From assembly GCA_002869585.1 (NCBI GenBank), contig PKUO01000052.1:82498-146497 (forward strand): DNA of 64,000 bases, given 5' to 3'. This stretch comes from Sedimenticola sp. (GTDB taxonomy: Bacteria; Pseudomonadota; Gammaproteobacteria; Chromatiales; Chromatiaceae). The first letter of the stretch is position 1. Each line of letters opens with the position of its first letter. The position numbers and the translations under genes are program-made. Below the pieces are notes generated by a model that ran no database searches, had not been told where the DNA came from, and saw only the letters and a program-made list of their open reading frames with translations. Positions 37,401-44,517 of this stretch are shown here, one piece after another.

Positions 37401-37633
37401 AACCCCATACGCAGATTGATGGCGAAGGGAGGTTCCGTGCCTGCCGTCAGTATGTCAACCGCTTCCGCCCCTTGCCAACCCAGCGCCCATACCCAACCGG
37501 CAGAAACCCAAGACATAAACGCGAGCGCTGCAAGGGTGATGACATAGGCAAGACCGCGCCACTGCTCCTTGAGAAAACCGAGAATAAAGGCAGCAGCCAG
37601 GGCCGCAATGATGATATAGACCGCGCTCACCAT
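34496..37633 (-). CDS. Fusion of two MrpD/NuoM-type antiporter subunits
   Basis: A 1045-residue membrane protein built from two proton-translocating domains (PF00361 type). The first (about 1-480) has the conserved transmembrane Glu E137 in FVFFELVVIS and Lys K223 in AELKPFPANGW. The second (about 485-1045) has E570 in FFAAWELLTIGS and K645 in GFMTKTAAIGLHIWLPGAHAEAETDVSP, plus a long C-terminal tail with an amphipathic segment and a final membrane helix (YHLLLFVVVVFFVRM). In MBX/MBH complexes the equivalent subunits (MbxH and MbxH') are separate genes. No stop or frameshift lies at the junction. It would give two ion channels per polypeptide. Confidence 0.9.
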   Translation of the reverse strand: MVSAVYIIIAALAAAFILGFLKEQWRGLAYVITLAALAFMSWVSAGWVWALGWQGAEAVDILTAGTEPPFAINLRMGLPEAVLTLLVNLTGLLSALYLKEVLFRLGRRSLVVLLIAIMALSGIILTRDIFNLFVFFELVVISTGGLILLSDDVQSNSRALSAGFKYLIASQIISVLLLVGIIFAYHATGTLNIDGMAGADLMALQGGVIAFFLMFIAIVAELKPFPANGWALDIYESAHPAFSAIFSAATGAAALYAVDKLLLIGGVSWLPVATAIGIVTFVVSNTLALSQSNDRRLLGYSSIAQIGLVFTVLGQRDILGDDYYYIAFGVLIAHAVGKAGLYWLSGLVAGRGLTDWSALRGHPLLIFAFLTFVFLLVGLPPFPGFYAKWELARYLAAEGRLALLALILFGALIEAGYLFRWFGYIIKRERPAQGVVSDPLKQVVIFAAVVAGWAMAFLWGELSGRANLLLALPLLFALAFLLLEWLPAWFKNIVAISGLVGYFAMTYTEYDPLRLIFIIIFTLGGALTLLASFHTSGKRIGFYPGAMLMYAGLVMLIRATDSFDFFAAWELLTIGSYFLILRGKHSEPHALSYAIFSLAGAFSILAGFALAADGAVHFTIQSLSEVATPLAPWVFILLAVGFMTKTAAIGLHIWLPGAHAEAETDVSPMVSGILLKAGLYGLMMLMLGMGIQELHGIKLNYVMLWIGALSALLGNLMAIFEEDAKRLLAYSSIGQMGYALFGLALMNHLGWLMALMFVINHYIYKSMLFMSVGGVAKRTGTRDMYRMGGLITLMPLSFIAVMIGIIAVSGVPPLSGFGGRWIFYNAIMSSEYRLPMLIIFLSVPVAFLYLFRLIHTIFLGQLKDEHRRIKEAPFWLILPQMIYVACLLVFALVPGIALRHVDRYLNDFFPNGGLGWDGLLITSQYGYWSPINIMIIIGVIFMLLFFWLLFVNRKAQKVKQFNIVFSAERPYRPETTHFAWNFFAPYRKALGFMVQPFVTLFWNTITDFLHAAANLVRRLYTGNGQTYAYHLLLFVVVVFFVRMGV

Positions 37634-37986
37634 CTCAGCTCCGTAAACTTCCCGATATCAAGGGAGCGTTTTTTCTCATACAGCTTGTAGGCAAAGGCCA
37701 GCATCAGCGCAGTCACCCCCATACCGATGACAATCGCCGTCAACACCAATGCCTGCGGCACCGGGTCGATAATGCGTGTCACCGCCTCAGTGGCAGAAAC
37801 CGCCGAATCAAGAATAGGCGCCGTGCGTCCATTCATATAACCCACCGCCACCAGGACGAGATGAACGCCGGTATTCGCTACGGAGAAGGCGACGATCATG
37901 CGCAGAATATTGCGATTGGTCAGCGCACCGTAAAATCCAATGAGAATCAGGGCGAATCCGGTCGCCATGGCCAGTTGCGCGATCAC
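37627..37986 (-). CDS. MrpC/NuoK-like subunit
   Basis: A 119-residue protein with three hydrophobic segments: LAMATGFALILIGFYGAL, ILRMIVAFSVANTGVHLVLVAVGY and ALVLTAIVIGMGVTALMLAFAYKLYE. This matches MrpC/MnhC and NuoK. Its 3' end overlaps the large fusion gene by 7 bp, and its start overlaps the MrpB-like gene by 4 bp. Confidence 0.88.
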   Translation of the reverse strand: MIAQLAMATGFALILIGFYGALTNRNILRMIVAFSVANTGVHLVLVAVGYMNGRTAPILDSAVSATEAVTRIIDPVPQALVLTAIVIGMGVTALMLAFAYKLYEKKRSLDIGKFTELRW

Positions 37987-38681
37987 AGCTCCTCCGCTTC
38001 AGACAGGTTGCTCAATATCGAGGAGAACTCCGCTCCGACCTTCAGACCGATCAGCGAATAGATCAGGGGAATCGCACCCGCCGAGAACAGCTGCCCAAAC
38101 TCCCCAATGGGCAAGATGCGGTTATCCAGAAAACCACCCGCAAGCAACAGGCCGAGGACACCGATCACCACATAGGAGAAACCGGAAAATGACTCGATAA
38201 TCGAAATCAAACGATGATTGAAACGCTTCACCGGATTGGCCAGTAACAGAAGCAACATGGCCGATGCGACGACCGCCCCCCCCTGAAACCCGCCACCAGG
38301 AGTCAGGTGACCATTAACGAAGATATAGATACCCAGAAGAAGAATCAGCGGCAGGAGCGAATGACTGCCCGTTGTCAGCAGTTCACCAACCGGCGCCTTG
38401 ACAGTTTGCGCCGCGCCCGCCCCTCGGCTACGAGCCAACACCAACCCGACAATGGCAGCCGCCAGAAACAGGACTGTCACCTCACCCAATGTATCGAGAC
38501 CACGGTAGGTGACGATAATGGCGGTCACGATATTGGCCGCGCCGATATCCTTGGCCGTGTTTTCCGCATAGTACTGCGCGGTTAGATTCAGATTTTCATC
38601 TGCCGAATAACCGGTCAACAAGGTAAAGAAAATTCCCCCGATAATCGTCAGAAGCAGCAGGGCGGCAGCGCGCTTAATCAT
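37983..38681 (-). CDS. MbhE/MbhF-like fusion (MrpA C-terminal piece plus MrpB)
   Basis: A 232-residue membrane protein. The N-terminal third (IKRAAALLLLTIIGGIFFTLLTG, then NIVTAIIVTYRGLDTLGEVTVLF) corresponds to the MbhE-type end of MrpA; the C-terminal two thirds have the MrpB core IFVNGHLTPGGGFQGGAVVASA. The start at 38681 has a GGAGG ribosome binding site and an 8-bp overlap with the upstream gene; six more codons are open to 38699. Archaeal complexes usually encode the two pieces separately. Confidence 0.85.
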   Translation of the reverse strand: MIKRAAALLLLTIIGGIFFTLLTGYSADENLNLTAQYYAENTAKDIGAANIVTAIIVTYRGLDTLGEVTVLFLAAAIVGLVLARSRGAGAAQTVKAPVGELLTTGSHSLLPLILLLGIYIFVNGHLTPGGGFQGGAVVASAMLLLLLANPVKRFNHRLISIIESFSGFSYVVIGVLGLLLAGGFLDNRILPIGEFGQLFSAGAIPLIYSLIGLKVGAEFSSILSNLSEAEEL

Positions 38682-38928
38682 TCTCGCCTCCGCGCACACG
38701 ACTCAACACAAAGAAAAACAGGAAGGTCGTCAGGCCGCTTCCAATGGCCGCTTCAGTCATGGCGACATCCGGGGCAGCGAGAACGAGGAACAACACCGAC
38801 GCAATCAAACTGACCAGACCGGCAGAGAGAATGGCAATCGGCAGGCTTTTGCCCTTGATGGCCACCAGTGCGGCCCCGATAAGAACCACGGCAAGCAGCA
38901 CTACCATTGCCAGTATCAGAGCACTCAT
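38674..38928 (-). CDS. MbhD/MrpA-type small membrane subunit (DUF4040)
   Basis: An 84-residue protein with three hydrophobic segments and the conserved APDVAMTEAAIGSGLTTFLFF motif (first part APDVAMTEAAIGS), characteristic of the hydrogenase-subunit/MrpA linker DUF4040 (MbhD). The Glu in TEAA lies in a membrane helix and is thought to be part of the ion path. Overlaps mrpG by 4 bp. Confidence 0.87.
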   Translation of the reverse strand: MSALILAMVVLLAVVLIGAALVAIKGKSLPIAILSAGLVSLIASVLFLVLAAPDVAMTEAAIGSGLTTFLFFFVLSRVRGGEND

Positions 38929-39263
38929 GGTTTCTCCCCGAAATCTTCCTCTAGCTTATCCACGCAGGTCTTATCGGACATCTTCGTACCGCTGCGATGC
39001 GCCGCACGAGCCAGCACCTGAGAGGAGATCGGATTGGTAAAGAGAATAAACAGGCCGATCAGAAGCAGCTTGAAACCCCACTCGGGCCGCAGGCAAACGA
39101 CACCGGCAAGCGTAAGCAGTGTGCCCAGCGTAGTCGCCTTGGTACCCGCCTGAATCCGGTTGAACAGATCGGGCATGCGCACCAGTCCCAGCCCACCGAA
39201 CAGCAGAAAAGCCGCACCGCAGACCAGCAATAGCCCACCCAGCAAATCAAAAAACATGGACAT
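38925..39263 (-). CDS. MrpG/MnhG-like subunit
   Basis: A 112-residue membrane protein with three hydrophobic segments. The conserved GLVRMPDLFNRIQAGTKATTLG is diagnostic for MrpG/PhaG, and TNPISSQVLARAAHRSG closes the family core. A hydrophilic C-terminal tail extends past the usual end (KTCVDKLEEDFGEKP). It shares one base with the mrpF stop. Confidence 0.92.
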   Translation of the reverse strand: MSMFFDLLGGLLLVCGAAFLLFGGLGLVRMPDLFNRIQAGTKATTLGTLLTLAGVVCLRPEWGFKLLLIGLFILFTNPISSQVLARAAHRSGTKMSDKTCVDKLEEDFGEKP

Positions 39264-39523
39264 TAAAATCCTCGTTCGAGGTAGCGTGCAACAGCAATCA
39301 CGCCAAGGAAAGACAGCAAGGCATAGACCAGCGCCACATCCAGATAGATACCGCGCCCCTCAACAAAAGCGGCCAGAACTATCGCGCTAATCGAGATAAT
39401 CGTCAAAACATCAAACGCCACCACCCGATCGGCATCGGACGGCCCTTTGACGAATCGATAAAGCGCCAGCAGCAAGGCAACACCAACGATTGCCGCAGCA
39501 ATATAGATAAAAACCTCAGCCAT
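39263..39523 (-). CDS. MrpF/MnhF-like subunit
   Basis: An 86-residue protein with three membrane segments and the MrpF signature FVKGPSDADRVVAFDVLTI between the first two, followed by DVALVYALLSFLGVIAVARYLE. It overlaps mrpE by 8 bp and mrpG by 1 bp. Confidence 0.92.
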   Translation of the reverse strand: MAEVFIYIAAAIVGVALLLALYRFVKGPSDADRVVAFDVLTIISISAIVLAAFVEGRGIYLDVALVYALLSFLGVIAVARYLERGF

Positions 39524-40013
39524 ACATGACCTCTAGATACTGCTCAAAACCGGCCACAATACTGGTAGTAGCCGCCTCAACATCCGCTGACTCTACTTTG
39601 ACCCAGTGCACATAGAGCCATTCATCATCGAGTTCGACGGTCAGCGTTCCCGGCGTCAGGGTGATGGAGTTGGCCAGCAGCAGACGTCCCATTTTGCTCT
39701 TCAGTCGTGTGCGCACCTTTACGATACCCGGCTCCACTGGCAATGAAGGAGACAGCACGATTCGGGCCAATCTGATGTTCGCGTTGATCAACTCCTTCAC
39801 GAAATAGACTGCATAGGCGAGCGCTGCCATCAGCGCCTGGGGTGTTACACGCAATTCCGAAAAAACGGCAAGGCTGTCGCGAAACAGGAAAGGGATGAGC
39901 AGCGCCACACCTATGCCGACCAGCACCACATCAACAGCGACTGAGCCGTTGAGCAGCAACCAGAAGAGCAGCAAAGTTGCAAAGAGTAATGCGAAATCCT
40001 GAGCCTTTTTCAT
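39516..40013 (-). CDS. MrpE/MnhE-like subunit, first gene of the MBX-like operon
   Basis: A 165-residue protein with two or three membrane segments at the N-terminus and the MrpE core VKVRTRLKSKMGRLLLANSITLTPGT (core part LLANSITLTPGT), then VELDDEWLYVHWV. An ATG at 40013 follows GAAGGTGA; a TTG codon directly before it also keeps the frame. It is the first gene of a 13-gene run on the minus strand. A possible promoter is at about 40060-40090. Confidence 0.9.
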   Translation of the reverse strand: MKKAQDFALLFATLLLFWLLLNGSVAVDVVLVGIGVALLIPFLFRDSLAVFSELRVTPQALMAALAYAVYFVKELINANIRLARIVLSPSLPVEPGIVKVRTRLKSKMGRLLLANSITLTPGTLTVELDDEWLYVHWVKVESADVEAATTSIVAGFEQYLEVMYG

Positions 40014-40414
40014 CAAATCACCTTCACCAAATCCAGTTTTGCACCTGCAGCATTAATGATTGCTCATTTTATCAAGTTCTGAAATGAGTCTAATCAACAA
40101 ACATGCCGAAAGGTACATAATCTAATCTTGCTTGGTCGTGACTGGCGTGGAATTCACATCGAACATTACGCCCGTTTCAGTGCACCGCCCGCACCATAAC
40201 GGGTCTGCATGACAGTAATTTTACCAGTCTCAGGCACAACCCATCGCCGTTGATTTTGTTGATCTACCGATAACGCGGAACTATCGCCTGTCGCCACGGA
40301 TAAAACCGGTAACGTCATCAAACGTTTATATTCACGTAACATTTCAAAGGTAATCTGCGATCTGGGAGAAGCCGTCACAATCCTTGAACGGCCAAAGTCA
40401 TGAAGGGCAGACCG
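40014..40414. other. Intergenic region of about 400 bp upstream of the MBX-like operon
   Basis: On the minus strand a promoter candidate reads TTGATT-N17-TGATAA roughly 60-90 bases upstream of mrpE. Between 40166 and 40342 a minus-strand frame could encode 58 residues (MLREYKRLMTLPVLSVATG onwards to KRA); the text looks protein-like but has no clear ribosome binding site, family match or confirmed start. The frame stays open to 40705, passing antisense under the next gene. I see no other feature. Confidence 0.4.
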
Positions 40415-40651
40415 ATGAAAAGCAGATTTCTTGAAAAGATCCGGGAGCTGACCGACAGCGAAAGACACAAACGCCATCTCACCCGTAACAACATCAGACT
40501 GCTGATTGAAAAACTGGAGAGCCGGTACCGGTTGTTGAATCAGAAAATATCCCTTGAAACAGACCCCAGAAAACTCAATCGAATGCAAATAGAGCTGCAT
40601 GTCCTGAAGGCACAGAAAAACAAAGGCATGAACATCCTCAAGCACAGCTAG
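40415..40651 (+). CDS. Small basic coiled-coil protein of unknown function
   Basis: A 78-residue highly charged protein (KSRFLEKIRELTDSERHKRH, LIEKLESRYRLLNQK) predicted to be almost all helical. GAAGG 8 bases before the ATG at 40415 is a reasonable ribosome binding site; five codons are open upstream. No family recognised. It stands alone, and an open frame runs on the opposite strand through the same bases; coiled-coil character and the ribosome binding site favour this strand. Confidence 0.5.
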   Translation: MKSRFLEKIRELTDSERHKRHLTRNNIRLLIEKLESRYRLLNQKISLETDPRKLNRMQIELHVLKAQKNKGMNILKHS

Positions 40652-40663
40652 CCCTTTTTCAGC

Positions 40664-40699
40664 CGCATCGGACTGACTGAAGCTCGCCGGTCCGATGCG
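40664..40699. terminator. Ten-bp perfect inverted repeat after the small coiled-coil gene
   Basis: CGCATCGGAC, a 16-base loop, GTCCGATGCG. It begins 13 bases after the stop at 40651. No U-run follows, so terminator activity is uncertain. Confidence 0.45.
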
Positions 40700-40786
40700 C
40701 CCCACATCAGAACACTCTCACGACACCCAACAAGAATTTCGTTCTGCTACCGGGGGTTGCGTGCGCATATATGTAAATTTATGTCA

Positions 40787-40803
40787 CAATTCTTTCGGAA
40801 TTG
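40787..40803. promoter_or_regulatory. Inverted repeat upstream of the FecR-OmpA-CHASE2 cluster
   Basis: CAATTC-TTTCG-GAATTG lies 70 bases before the FecR-domain gene in an AT-rich stretch that probably holds the promoter. It could be an operator; the regulator is not recognised. Confidence 0.4.
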
Positions 40804-40872
40804 CCCTAAAATAAACGGCCATTCGACCGCTACCCTAAGTATTCAGAAATCATATTTTTTACAGGACGTTCT

Positions 40873-41304
40873 ATGCGTATTTTATGGGTGCTTCTATTTC
40901 TACTCTCCTTCAGCTGCGTTGCGGCAGACCAAGAACCGATTGGCAAGGTGAAAACCTATAAACCGGAAGCCGTGATTATTCATGACGGCACTGAGGTGGA
41001 GGCGACTATAGACACCTCAATCTATGCAGGTGATCAAATAGTTACCCGCGCAAAGGGTACCGTGGGCATTATTTTTATCGATGGCGCTGTCCTCACCCTG
41101 GGCCCCACATCACGCTTCACCATTGATAAATTCACCTTCAACCCGGCCGATAATGATGTTTCATTCATCAGCACCATCATCAAAGGGACAGTCAGCTTCA
41201 TCTCAGGGGCAATCGGGCGTATTTCCCCGGAATCGGTGAAATTCAAAACACCGACGGCGACCCTGGGCCTGCGCGGAACAAAAATCCTGGTCGAAGTGAA
41301 ATAA
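40873..41304 (+). CDS. FecR-domain secreted protein
   Basis: A 143-residue protein with a signal peptide (ILWVLLFLLSFSCVAA) and one FecR domain of beta-strands: YAGDQIVTRAKGTVGIIFIDGAVLTLGPTSRF (core GAVLTLGPTSRF), then KGTVSFISGAIG and the closing TPTATLGLRGTKI. Such FecR proteins, unlike the iron-citrate regulator, are periplasmic beta-rich modules often encoded with OmpA-like and CHASE2 proteins. It is first of a three-gene cluster; AGGAC lies 7 bases before the ATG. Confidence 0.85.
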   Translation: MRILWVLLFLLSFSCVAADQEPIGKVKTYKPEAVIIHDGTEVEATIDTSIYAGDQIVTRAKGTVGIIFIDGAVLTLGPTSRFTIDKFTFNPADNDVSFISTIIKGTVSFISGAIGRISPESVKFKTPTATLGLRGTKILVEVK

Positions 41305-41327
41305 GCCATCCACAGGGAGTTCGATTT

Positions 41328-41924
41328 GTGACCATCACCAAAGCTGTTTGCATACTCGCCGGTGCTGTATTCCTCACCGCCTGTTCCTCGACCAAGGTTG
41401 TACTAATACCCGATGCCGACGGTAAGGTAGGCCAGGTTTCGGTGACCACCGAAGGCGGCGAGCAACTACTGACCCGGGAGGGCGAAAGCACCGAGGTGGT
41501 CGACGCCAGCCAGGCGCCCAAGGCCCCGGTCATTCTGGAGCAGAGCCGCATCAATTCAGTGTTTGGCGCCACCCTGGCCAGCGAGCCGGATCCGCCGATC
41601 CGTCACATCCTCTATTTCAGTTTCGACTCAATTGAACTGAAACCCGGCTCCGGAGATACGATCGCTGCCATTCACAAGGATATTCTCGGCCGCCAATCCT
41701 GCGACATCAGCGTAATCGGCCACACTGACCGGACAGGCGATGACACTTACAATCGGCGGTTATCTTTGCAGCGGTCAGAAAACATTATCCGCAAGCTGAC
41801 AAACATGGGGATAGCGCCCAACTGCATGCGCAGTGAGTACTACGGTGAAAACGACCCCAAAATCAAAACAGCGGATGGCAAGGCCGAGCCCGAAAACCGC
41901 AGGGTGGAAGTCGAAATCCGCTAG
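41328..41924 (+). CDS. OmpA-family outer-membrane lipoprotein
   Basis: A 198-residue lipoprotein starting with GTG. Lipobox LTAC has its Cys at residue 20. The C-terminal half is an OmpA peptidoglycan-binding domain: FSFDSIELKPGSGDTI, VIGHTDRTGDDTYN, and the closing NRRVEVEIR. It would link the outer membrane to peptidoglycan. Its TAG stop is followed directly by the ATG of the CHASE2 gene, so the cluster is an operon. The missing beta-barrel is normal for this lipoprotein type. Confidence 0.88.
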   Translation: MTITKAVCILAGAVFLTACSSTKVVLIPDADGKVGQVSVTTEGGEQLLTREGESTEVVDASQAPKAPVILEQSRINSVFGATLASEPDPPIRHILYFSFDSIELKPGSGDTIAAIHKDILGRQSCDISVIGHTDRTGDDTYNRRLSLQRSENIIRKLTNMGIAPNCMRSEYYGENDPKIKTADGKAEPENRRVEVEIR

Positions 41925-44015
41925 ATGGTCAACCGCTTGCGACTCCGGCTTCTCAGATCCTCGCCGCATAGTTATGCCGCCGAACTGAGAAACAACCAGA
42001 TCCCGAAGACCCGGGAGCGGATGCTGATCATCGCGCTGGGCTTCCTCACCTCACTGTTGCTGTTTGTGTTGCTGGTCGCTTCTCCGTCGCTGGAGTGGAA
42101 GCTGACATCCAGCTTTTATGACAGCCATATGGGCCTGCTGGACAAGGCCGCCAACGCAGCCTCGCCGGTAATCATCGATATCGATGAGCAAAGTCTGAGG
42201 CGCTATGGCCAGTGGCCTTGGCCTCGAAACCTGATTACTGAACTGCTGCAGAAAATCAACCGGCAGAATCCCGCTGCGGTTGGCATTGACGCGCTGTTTT
42301 CCGAACCAGACCGGACCTCCCCCGTCGCGGTGCAGCATCAACTACTCAACCAATTTGGCGCACACCTCTCCCTCGAGGGTGTACCGGAAGACCAGCGCGA
42401 TTACGACCAGCTGCTTGGCCGGACGCTAGCTAGCGGCCCCTTCGTGTTAAGCTATTTTTTCGACTTCGAAAACACCATCGGCAAGGACTGCCTTCCCCCT
42501 TCGGTCAACATCGCCATGCTAGCCAAGGCATCCCAGAAAAACCCCAACCAGGCACTCTACCAACCCAGCGGATTGCGTTGCAGTATCCATCCGCTCTCTG
42601 AGTCTGCCAGGGCAATGGGATTCATCAATGGACGTCCGGACAATGATGGCATCTATCGGCGGGTCCCTCTGGTCATCAGACATAATGAACGCATCTATCC
42701 GAATCTTGCCTTGCAGACGCTCAGCACCGCCCTGGCCGTGGAGCAGCTGGTTCTGGAATCCACCGACGATGGCTTTATCCTCAAGCTCCAGGACCGTAAG
42801 ATTCCACTGGATCAATCAGGCAACCTGCTGTTGCGATTCCCCGGCCCAAAACAGGCCTACCAGCATATTGCCGCCAGTGATGTGCTGTCAGGGAACGTTG
42901 ATCCCGCGATCATCGAAAACCGCATCGTATTTCTCGGCATCTCCGCCATCGGCCTGAATGATTATCGACCCACCCCGCAAGACCCGCTGTTCACCGGCGT
43001 CGATTTCCACGCCACCATCGTTGACAACATTTTGCACGGGGACTTTCTCTGGTATCCGAATGCCGCTCGCATCACCGAGCTTGCCTCGATCATTCTGATC
43101 GGCACACTCTTTTCCATTCTCATGGCCTGGTCCGGCCCCCTGGCGATCATCCTGTTTACAGTCCTGAGCATGGCTGGTTTACTGGCCATATCCAATAACC
43201 TGTTTACCCAATCAGGCATCGTGCTCTCACCCTATCCAGCGATTCTGACCATCAGCAGCATTGTGATTGCCACAGCGATCTTCAAATACTGGCGCGAACA
43301 GCACCGCACCCATGAAATCGTTCAGCAGGTTCTGCTCAGCCAGGAAGCCACCATCGAGGGATTCGGGGCAATGGCGGAATACCGTGATCCGGAAACCGGT
43401 GGCCATATCAAGCGCACCCAGAACTATGTCAAAACCCTGGCCCTGGCCCTGAAAAACCATCCGAGATTTCGCACTGCCCTGGATGACATCACCATCGACC
43501 TGATGCACAAAACAGCGCCGCTGCATGATATCGGTAAAATCGGAATCCCCGATGAGATCCTGCTGAAGGCCGGACGTCTTACCAAGGACGAATTCGGCAT
43601 CATGAAACAACACACCCAGCTGGGTGCCGATGTGATTGAAATCATCTCCGCCAAAGTGGGTCAGACGGAATTTTTGCGCATCGCCAAGGAGATCATCCTC
43701 TGCCACCAGGAGAAGTGGGATGGCTCAGGTTATCCCAAACAACTGGCAAGAGAGCAGATTCCCGTATCCGCCCGGCTGATGGCCGTCGCCGATGTCTATG
43801 ACGCATTAATCAGCCGGCGGGTTTACAAAGCACCCTATTCGCATAAAACGGCGGTGCGCATGATAGTTGCCGAGAAAGACAAGCACTTCGATCCGGATGT
43901 GGTCGATGCCTTCCTCGATGTACAGGATCAGTTTATGGAAATCGCCCTGCGCTTTCTCGATAGCGAGGAGCAACGCGAAATGCTTCTCAGGGACGACGAT
44001 AGCGCTGCGGTTTGA
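41925..44015 (+). CDS. CHASE2-HD-GYP signalling protein
   Basis: A 696-residue inner-membrane sensor. An N-terminal helix (ALGFLTSLLLFVLLVA) leads to a periplasmic CHASE2 domain (about 50-365; VIIDIDEQSLRRYGQWPWPR), then three membrane helices (about 385-450) and a cytoplasmic HD-GYP phosphodiesterase. The catalytic H534-D535 lies in HDIGKIGIPDEILLKAGRL and G602-Y603-P604 in WDGSGYPKQLA, with the following RLMAVADVYDAL. HD-GYP enzymes hydrolyse cyclic di-GMP. CHASE2 proteins next to FecR and OmpA genes more often carry adenylate cyclase, kinase or phosphatase outputs, so this pairing with HD-GYP is noteworthy. Confidence 0.9.
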   Translation: MVNRLRLRLLRSSPHSYAAELRNNQIPKTRERMLIIALGFLTSLLLFVLLVASPSLEWKLTSSFYDSHMGLLDKAANAASPVIIDIDEQSLRRYGQWPWPRNLITELLQKINRQNPAAVGIDALFSEPDRTSPVAVQHQLLNQFGAHLSLEGVPEDQRDYDQLLGRTLASGPFVLSYFFDFENTIGKDCLPPSVNIAMLAKASQKNPNQALYQPSGLRCSIHPLSESARAMGFINGRPDNDGIYRRVPLVIRHNERIYPNLALQTLSTALAVEQLVLESTDDGFILKLQDRKIPLDQSGNLLLRFPGPKQAYQHIAASDVLSGNVDPAIIENRIVFLGISAIGLNDYRPTPQDPLFTGVDFHATIVDNILHGDFLWYPNAARITELASIILIGTLFSILMAWSGPLAIILFTVLSMAGLLAISNNLFTQSGIVLSPYPAILTISSIVIATAIFKYWREQHRTHEIVQQVLLSQEATIEGFGAMAEYRDPETGGHIKRTQNYVKTLALALKNHPRFRTALDDITIDLMHKTAPLHDIGKIGIPDEILLKAGRLTKDEFGIMKQHTQLGADVIEIISAKVGQTEFLRIAKEIILCHQEKWDGSGYPKQLAREQIPVSARLMAVADVYDALISRRVYKAPYSHKTAVRMIVAEKDKHFDPDVVDAFLDVQDQFMEIALRFLDSEEQREMLLRDDDSAAV

Positions 44016-44069
44016 TAAAATGCGCCTTACACTATAAGTTGGCCGGGAGAAACCTGACACACAATAAAA

Positions 44070-44099
44070 AAGGCTTGCACCAATTATGATGTAAGCCTT
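44070..44099 (-). terminator. Terminator downstream of tRNA-Phe, possibly bidirectional
   Basis: AAGGCTTGCA...TGTAAGCCTT forms a 10-bp stem with one G-U type pair. On the minus strand it is followed by TTTTTTATTG, a good terminator 10 bases after the tRNA. On the plus strand a weaker T-rich tail could also end the CHASE2 operon. Confidence 0.8.
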
Positions 44100-44108
44100 T
44101 CTATTGTA

Positions 44109-44184
44109 TGGTGGCCAGGGACAGAATCGAACTGCCGACACGGGGATTTTCAGTCCCCTGCTCTACCGACTGAGCTACCTGGCC
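44109..44184 (-). tRNA. tRNA-Phe (GAA)
   Basis: A 76-nt cloverleaf with encoded CCA. Acceptor GGCCAGG pairs perfectly with CCTGGCC; D-stem GCTC/GAGC; anticodon stem GGGGA/TCCCC with loop CTGAAAA giving anticodon GAA; T-arm GGCAG-TTCGATT-CTGTC. Discriminator base A. Close in sequence to E. coli tRNA-Phe. Confidence 0.97.
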
Positions 44185-44247
44185 ATAAACAGAGCGCGTA
44201 TTAAACCGGGCAACGCAGTCGGAGTCAAGTCCGAAAATTCGTCTGGA

Positions 44248-44517
44248 TCAACTTTGGGGTACATACCCTTCAGGGGTTTCAGCCCCTTCGCCGAAGAAAA
44301 ACTTCTCCATCTGATCTTCGAGATATTTCCGCGCCTTGGGATCGACGGGCGATAGACGGTTTTCGTTGATCAGCATGGTCTGCTGCTTCAACCACATCTG
44401 CCAAGCCTCCTTGGAGACGCTTTCGAACACCCGCTTGCCCAGATCACCGGGGTAGGGTTGACGCTCAAGGCCTTCCGCCTCTTTCTGCAGTTTGACACAG
44501 TTCACCATCCGGCTCAT
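44248..44517 (-). CDS. yggX: Fe(2+)-trafficking protein YggX
   Basis: An 89-residue cytoplasmic protein linked to iron-sulfur protection from oxidative damage. The conserved start [17 protein letters not shown] includes C7, and [19 protein letters not shown] and the C-terminal [14 protein letters not shown] match the family. The start overlaps the mutY stop by 4 bp, the same operon as in E. coli. Confidence 0.97.
   Translation of the reverse strand: MSRMVNCVKLQKEAEGLERQPYPGDLGKRVFESVSKEAWQMWLKQQTMLINENRLSPVDPKARKYLEDQMEKFFFGEGAETPEGYVPQS

Noticed and set aside
28902-40013. Reading the large operon as canonical respiratory complex I
   Set aside because: NuoE, F, G, A and J are absent, Mrp E/F/G/B/C-type subunits are present, and the NuoD-like protein keeps a hydrogenase-type CxxC.
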